A stretch of DNA of 8,440 nt. Origin: Candidatus Gastranaerophilales bacterium (lineage in GTDB: Bacteria > Cyanobacteriota > Vampirovibrionia > Gastranaerophilales > Gastranaerophilaceae). Shown in pieces: positions 6,218-8,440 of the stretch (its first letter is position 1; each line of letters begins with the position of its first letter). The stretch is from the NCBI GenBank assembly GCA_947624665.1, contig CANQLK010000071.1, positions 1 to 8,440 of the forward strand. The letters run 5' to 3'. The position numbers were made by a program, and so were the translations under genes. Under the pieces are notes generated by a model. The model had not been told where the DNA came from. It was given only the letters and a program-made list of their open reading frames with translations, and made no database searches.

Positions 6218-6352
6218 ATACTGCCTTCTCTTTCCATAATTATTTTATTAGAAAATATAGCTGTATAAAACTATTTTAATAACTTTTATTACAAAAACAA
6301 ATACTTAATTTACATTATTTATTTTTTTCGGATTTTTAATTACCATATCTAT

Positions 6353-7291
6353 ATGAGGATTATTGTTGTCGGATACGGGAATATGTTTACTTCCGTTTTG
6401 TCAGGTTTGTTAAATACAAAACACGATATTATCGCCGTTTTCAGGCATGAAAGTGTTTTATATAATCCTATAAAAAAAATAATATTTGATATTTTAAATC
6501 CGACATACGAATATAATTTTATAAAAACTCATAAACTGCATGAAATAAAAGCGCAAAGTGTGAATTCCGAAGCGTTTATCAAACAGGTAAAAGAACTGAA
6601 TGCCGATTTGATAATAACAGCCTCTTGGAGTGAAAAGTTTTTAGAGGAAACCATAAACAGTCCTAAAATAGCCTGTATTAATGTTCATCCTTCGCTGCTT
6701 CCAAAATATAGAGGGCCTAATCCATATTTACAAACGATTTTAAGAGATGAACAATATACGGGTGTTACGTTTCATCTAATGGATAAAGGATTTGACTCGG
6801 GTGATATTTTACATCAGGCTCAAGTACCCATTTCAAATACTGATACGGGACTGACTCTTAAAAATAAATGCTGCGAGGTTGCAAGAATTGAAATTCAAAA
6901 TTTATTGAATAATTTTGATGAGAAATATAAAAATAAACGGGGTCAAGACCCGTCAAAATCCTCATATTATTCTCATATCAAGCTTTCAGAGTCAATATTG
7001 GATTTTAAAAAAGAAACCACCGAACAAATCGACAGAAGAATAAGAGCATTATCCCCCTGGTTAAATTGCCATATCACATATAAAAATCAATTTTTTACTT
7101 TTAAAAGTCATAAAATTCATAAAGAAATCTCCAATAAAGAACCTTCTACCATCGTTAAAAAAACAAAACATTCCATATCGGTTGTTTGTGCCGACGGTAA
7201 TATAATAGAATTTTTCGAACTTAAATCAAAACAGCCGCTTTTAAATATATTTTGTAATAATTATATTAAGGTAAATGAAAAAGCTCTTTAA
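6353..7291 (+). CDS. Methionyl-tRNA formyltransferase-like protein
   Basis: This is a formyltransferase using 10-formyltetrahydrofolate. Residues 1-180 are the Rossmann-type formyl-transfer domain, with catalytic Asn110 and His112 in INVHPSLLPKYRG (109-121) and Asp148 in MDKGFDSGDIL. Residues about 200-312 match the C-terminal OB-like domain of Fmt, including QDPSKSSYYSHIKLSESILDF (198-218) and RRIRALSPWL (228-237), which parallels Fmt's IRAxNPWPG. If it is Fmt, it formylates initiator Met-tRNA. Two oddities weaken that: the N-terminal FxGTPxFA loop of Fmt is replaced by VVGYGNMF, and HPSLLPKYRG is followed by PNPY rather than AAPI. It could thus be a paralogue acting on another amine, such as a nucleotide sugar. 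The ATG at 6353 is right for a Rossmann strand at residues 2-7, but has no Shine-Dalgarno, so it may be leaderless. It is divergent from the unknown gene and 45 bases upstream of the YhaM-like gene. Confidence 0.8.
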   Translation: MRIIVVGYGNMFTSVLSGLLNTKHDIIAVFRHESVLYNPIKKIIFDILNPTYEYNFIKTHKLHEIKAQSVNSEAFIKQVKELNADLIITASWSEKFLEETINSPKIACINVHPSLLPKYRGPNPYLQTILRDEQYTGVTFHLMDKGFDSGDILHQAQVPISNTDTGLTLKNKCCEVARIEIQNLLNNFDEKYKNKRGQDPSKSSYYSHIKLSESILDFKKETTEQIDRRIRALSPWLNCHITYKNQFFTFKSHKIHKEISNKEPSTIVKKTKHSISVVCADGNIIEFFELKSKQPLLNIFCNNYIKVNEKAL

Positions 7292-7300
7292 AGTTTGTAG

Positions 7301-7306
7301 TATAAT
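7301..7306 (+). promoter_or_regulatory. -10 box (TATAAT) for the YhaM-like gene
   Basis: TATAAT at 7301-7306 lies in the 45-base gap and would start transcription near 7313, 24 bases before the ATG at 7337. No good -35 is visible. It suggests the gene can be transcribed apart from the formyltransferase gene. Confidence 0.5.
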
Positions 7307-7336
7307 AAACTCATCGAACAAATTAAAGGGAAAAAT

Positions 7337-8167
7337 ATGTTAGACTTAAATGCGGTATATGAAGTTGTTACATTTGCAATAGGAGATACAAAAGCAGGTT
7401 CTAAAATGGGGAAACTGCAAGTTAAGAACTTAAATGATTCTTCGCTTTTAAATTGTATATTATGGGAGGAAACACTTAACAGACTTGATTCAAAGTTATT
7501 CAGGTCAAATAACCATATAAAAATAATCAGCGGAACATATAATGAGAAGTATAATAATTGTCTTGTATCCGATATAGCTCTTGTAAAAGAAGCGAAAATC
7601 GGACTGGATGAAGAAAACAGAAATAAATTGTTTGATAATATATTATCCTACGTAAATAAAATACAAGATAAAAAACTGGCAGAATTTATATCGGGTTTGC
7701 TGTTTGAGCATGAAGAGGAATTTAAAGTAACTCCCGCAGCAAAGTTGATGCACCATAATTATATAGGAGGACTGCTTCAACATACCTATGAATGTTTGGA
7801 TATAGCAGACAGTATTCTTGCAAAATGCAATAACAAACTGAATTCTGATAAAGTATATGCGGCATGCATTCTTCACGATTTTGGAAAAATCTTTGAATAC
7901 ATATTAGACAAAGAAACAGGTTTAATAGAATATAATGAAAATTTCCGTCACGATTGGCGAACACATTCACAATGGGGATTTTCGATATGTATGGCAAACG
8001 GATTTAAAGATATAGCAAAAATGATAGCCGCACACCACGGGCGCAGTGATTGGGGTGCTTTAATCGATCTTAATGAAAAAGATATAGAACCCTTTATGTA
8101 TATTATTCATCACATTGATGACTTATCCGCAAAATTTGGTAAAATATCCGTATCAGATATTAATTAG
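7337..8167 (+). CDS. YhaM-like 3'-5' exoribonuclease, OB-fold plus HD domain
   Basis: This 276-residue protein resembles YhaM, an HD-domain nuclease that trims RNA (and ssDNA) from the 3' end. Residues about 5-85 form a nucleic-acid-binding OB fold (VVTFAIGDTKAGSKMGKLQV... IKIISGTYNEKYNN). The HD domain follows at about 130-265: PAAKLMHHNYIGGLLQHT (133-150) provides His149, ILHDFGK (178-184) provides the His180-Asp181 pair, AAHHGRSDWG (231-240) contributes His233/His234, and HHIDDLSAKF (258-267) contributes Asp261/262. All metal-binding positions are present. It is somewhat shorter than Bacillus YhaM (about 314 residues), mainly at the C-terminus. The start is ATG 7337, with AAAGGG at 7325-7330. 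The next gene begins 10 bases after its stop, so the two are probably co-transcribed. Confidence 0.85.
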   Translation: MLDLNAVYEVVTFAIGDTKAGSKMGKLQVKNLNDSSLLNCILWEETLNRLDSKLFRSNNHIKIISGTYNEKYNNCLVSDIALVKEAKIGLDEENRNKLFDNILSYVNKIQDKKLAEFISGLLFEHEEEFKVTPAAKLMHHNYIGGLLQHTYECLDIADSILAKCNNKLNSDKVYAACILHDFGKIFEYILDKETGLIEYNENFRHDWRTHSQWGFSICMANGFKDIAKMIAAHHGRSDWGALIDLNEKDIEPFMYIIHHIDDLSAKFGKISVSDIN

Positions 8168-8177
8168 GGAGATGATT

Positions 8178-8440
8178 ATGAAAAAAATTTTTTCTGTAAC
8201 TTTTATAGTATTCACTTTAATAATTCTGACGGCAGGCATGGCGTTTTCAGCCGTTAATAAGCAAATAAATGCTAATATAAAGAGTAAAAGAGTTCCTGCA
8301 GGGACTGTAATAACCTTAAAATTATTGAACCCTGTCAGCACAAATTTCACAAAAATCGGCGATCAATTTGATTTAATGGTAATAAACGATATAAAAGTTG
8401 ATAATATAGCGGTAATACCCTCTGGAAGTGTTGTAAGAGG
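8178..8440 (+). CDS. Exported protein, N-terminal part (runs off window)
   Basis: The ATG at 8178 follows a good AGGGAG (8166-8171) and opens a frame that stays open to the window edge, giving 87 residues. Residues 1-24 are a Sec-type signal peptide: MKKIFS, a hydrophobic core TFIVFTLIILTAGMAF, then a cleavage site near SA-VN. After a Lys/Asn-rich linker comes a beta-rich module, VPAGTVITLKLLNPVSTNFTKIGDQFDLMVINDIKVDNIAVIPSGSVVRG. Its pattern (VPAGT-hydrophobic-L-x-T-x-G-D-F ... PxGxxVRG) recurs in small exported proteins of many phyla whose function is unclear. It is not listed as complete because the end is missing. It is probably in one operon with the YhaM-like gene. Confidence 0.8.
   Translation, partial: MKKIFSVTFIVFTLIILTAGMAFSAVNKQINANIKSKRVPAGTVITLKLLNPVSTNFTKIGDQFDLMVINDIKVDNIAVIPSGSVVR

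Noticed and set aside
6214..6238. Seven-codon ORF (MEREGSI) overlapping the TTG start of the unknown gene on the minus strand
   Set aside because: Too short to support, and it simply contains the Shine-Dalgarno of the TTG start; coincidence is likely.
6940..6957. GGGTC-AA-GACCC palindrome inside the formyltransferase gene as an inserted palindromic element
   Set aside because: The encoded GQDPSKSSYYS aligns with the conserved QDE...TYA segment of Fmt, so it is normal coding sequence.
7643..7997. Minus-strand open frames inside the YhaM-like gene
   Set aside because: They overlap a well-supported conserved gene and encode no recognisable protein; frame shadows.

Overview
The window is an AT-rich bacterial chromosomal segment with mostly compact, co-oriented genes, TAA-dominated stop codons and standard code use. 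No gene is diagnostic of a taxon. The low GC, the bacterial-type peptidases, the Fmt-like enzyme and the YhaM-like exonuclease would fit a low-GC Firmicute or a gut cyanobacterial relative (Gastranaerophilales/Melainabacteria). I lean weakly to the latter, by inference from overall flavour only.

Layout. Positions 1-1000 look like a small accessory patch. A minus-strand XRE-type repressor (83-415) faces a plus-strand SLOG/DUF1273-like gene (512-955) across a perfect 26-bp palindrome (456-481). The SLOG gene is interrupted by an in-frame TGA at codon 55 and looks like a pseudogene. Next comes a tight plus-strand run: a soluble sensor histidine kinase with an odd 5' end (1084-1908), a three-domain REC/degenerate-GGDEF/REC regulator (1912-3225), a PepA-type M17 leucyl aminopeptidase (3236-4717) and an M14 peptidase resembling murein peptide amidase (4726-5367). 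Gaps of 3, 10 and 8 bases suggest one operon. A non-coding RNA with the full 6S RNA architecture follows at about 5424-5587, with its own -10 box placed exactly for its 5' end. A minus-strand gene of unknown function (5588-6217) converges on the RNA with no spacer. Divergent from that gene is an Fmt-like formyltransferase (6353-7291), then a YhaM-like OB/HD 3'-5' exoribonuclease (7337-8167), and finally the start of an exported protein that runs off the window (8178-8440).

How the genes may work together. The kinase and regulator form a cytoplasmic signalling pair without a DNA-binding output domain. The two peptidases downstream would process intracellular or wall-derived peptides. 6S RNA, which sequesters the housekeeping RNA polymerase holoenzyme, sits next to these housekeeping genes. 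The points most worth a second look are the palindrome-controlled XRE/SLOG pair with its stop codon, the apparent one-base disruption at the kinase N-terminus, the degenerate receiver and GGDEF domains of the regulator, the 6S RNA, and the unrecognised protein abutting it.
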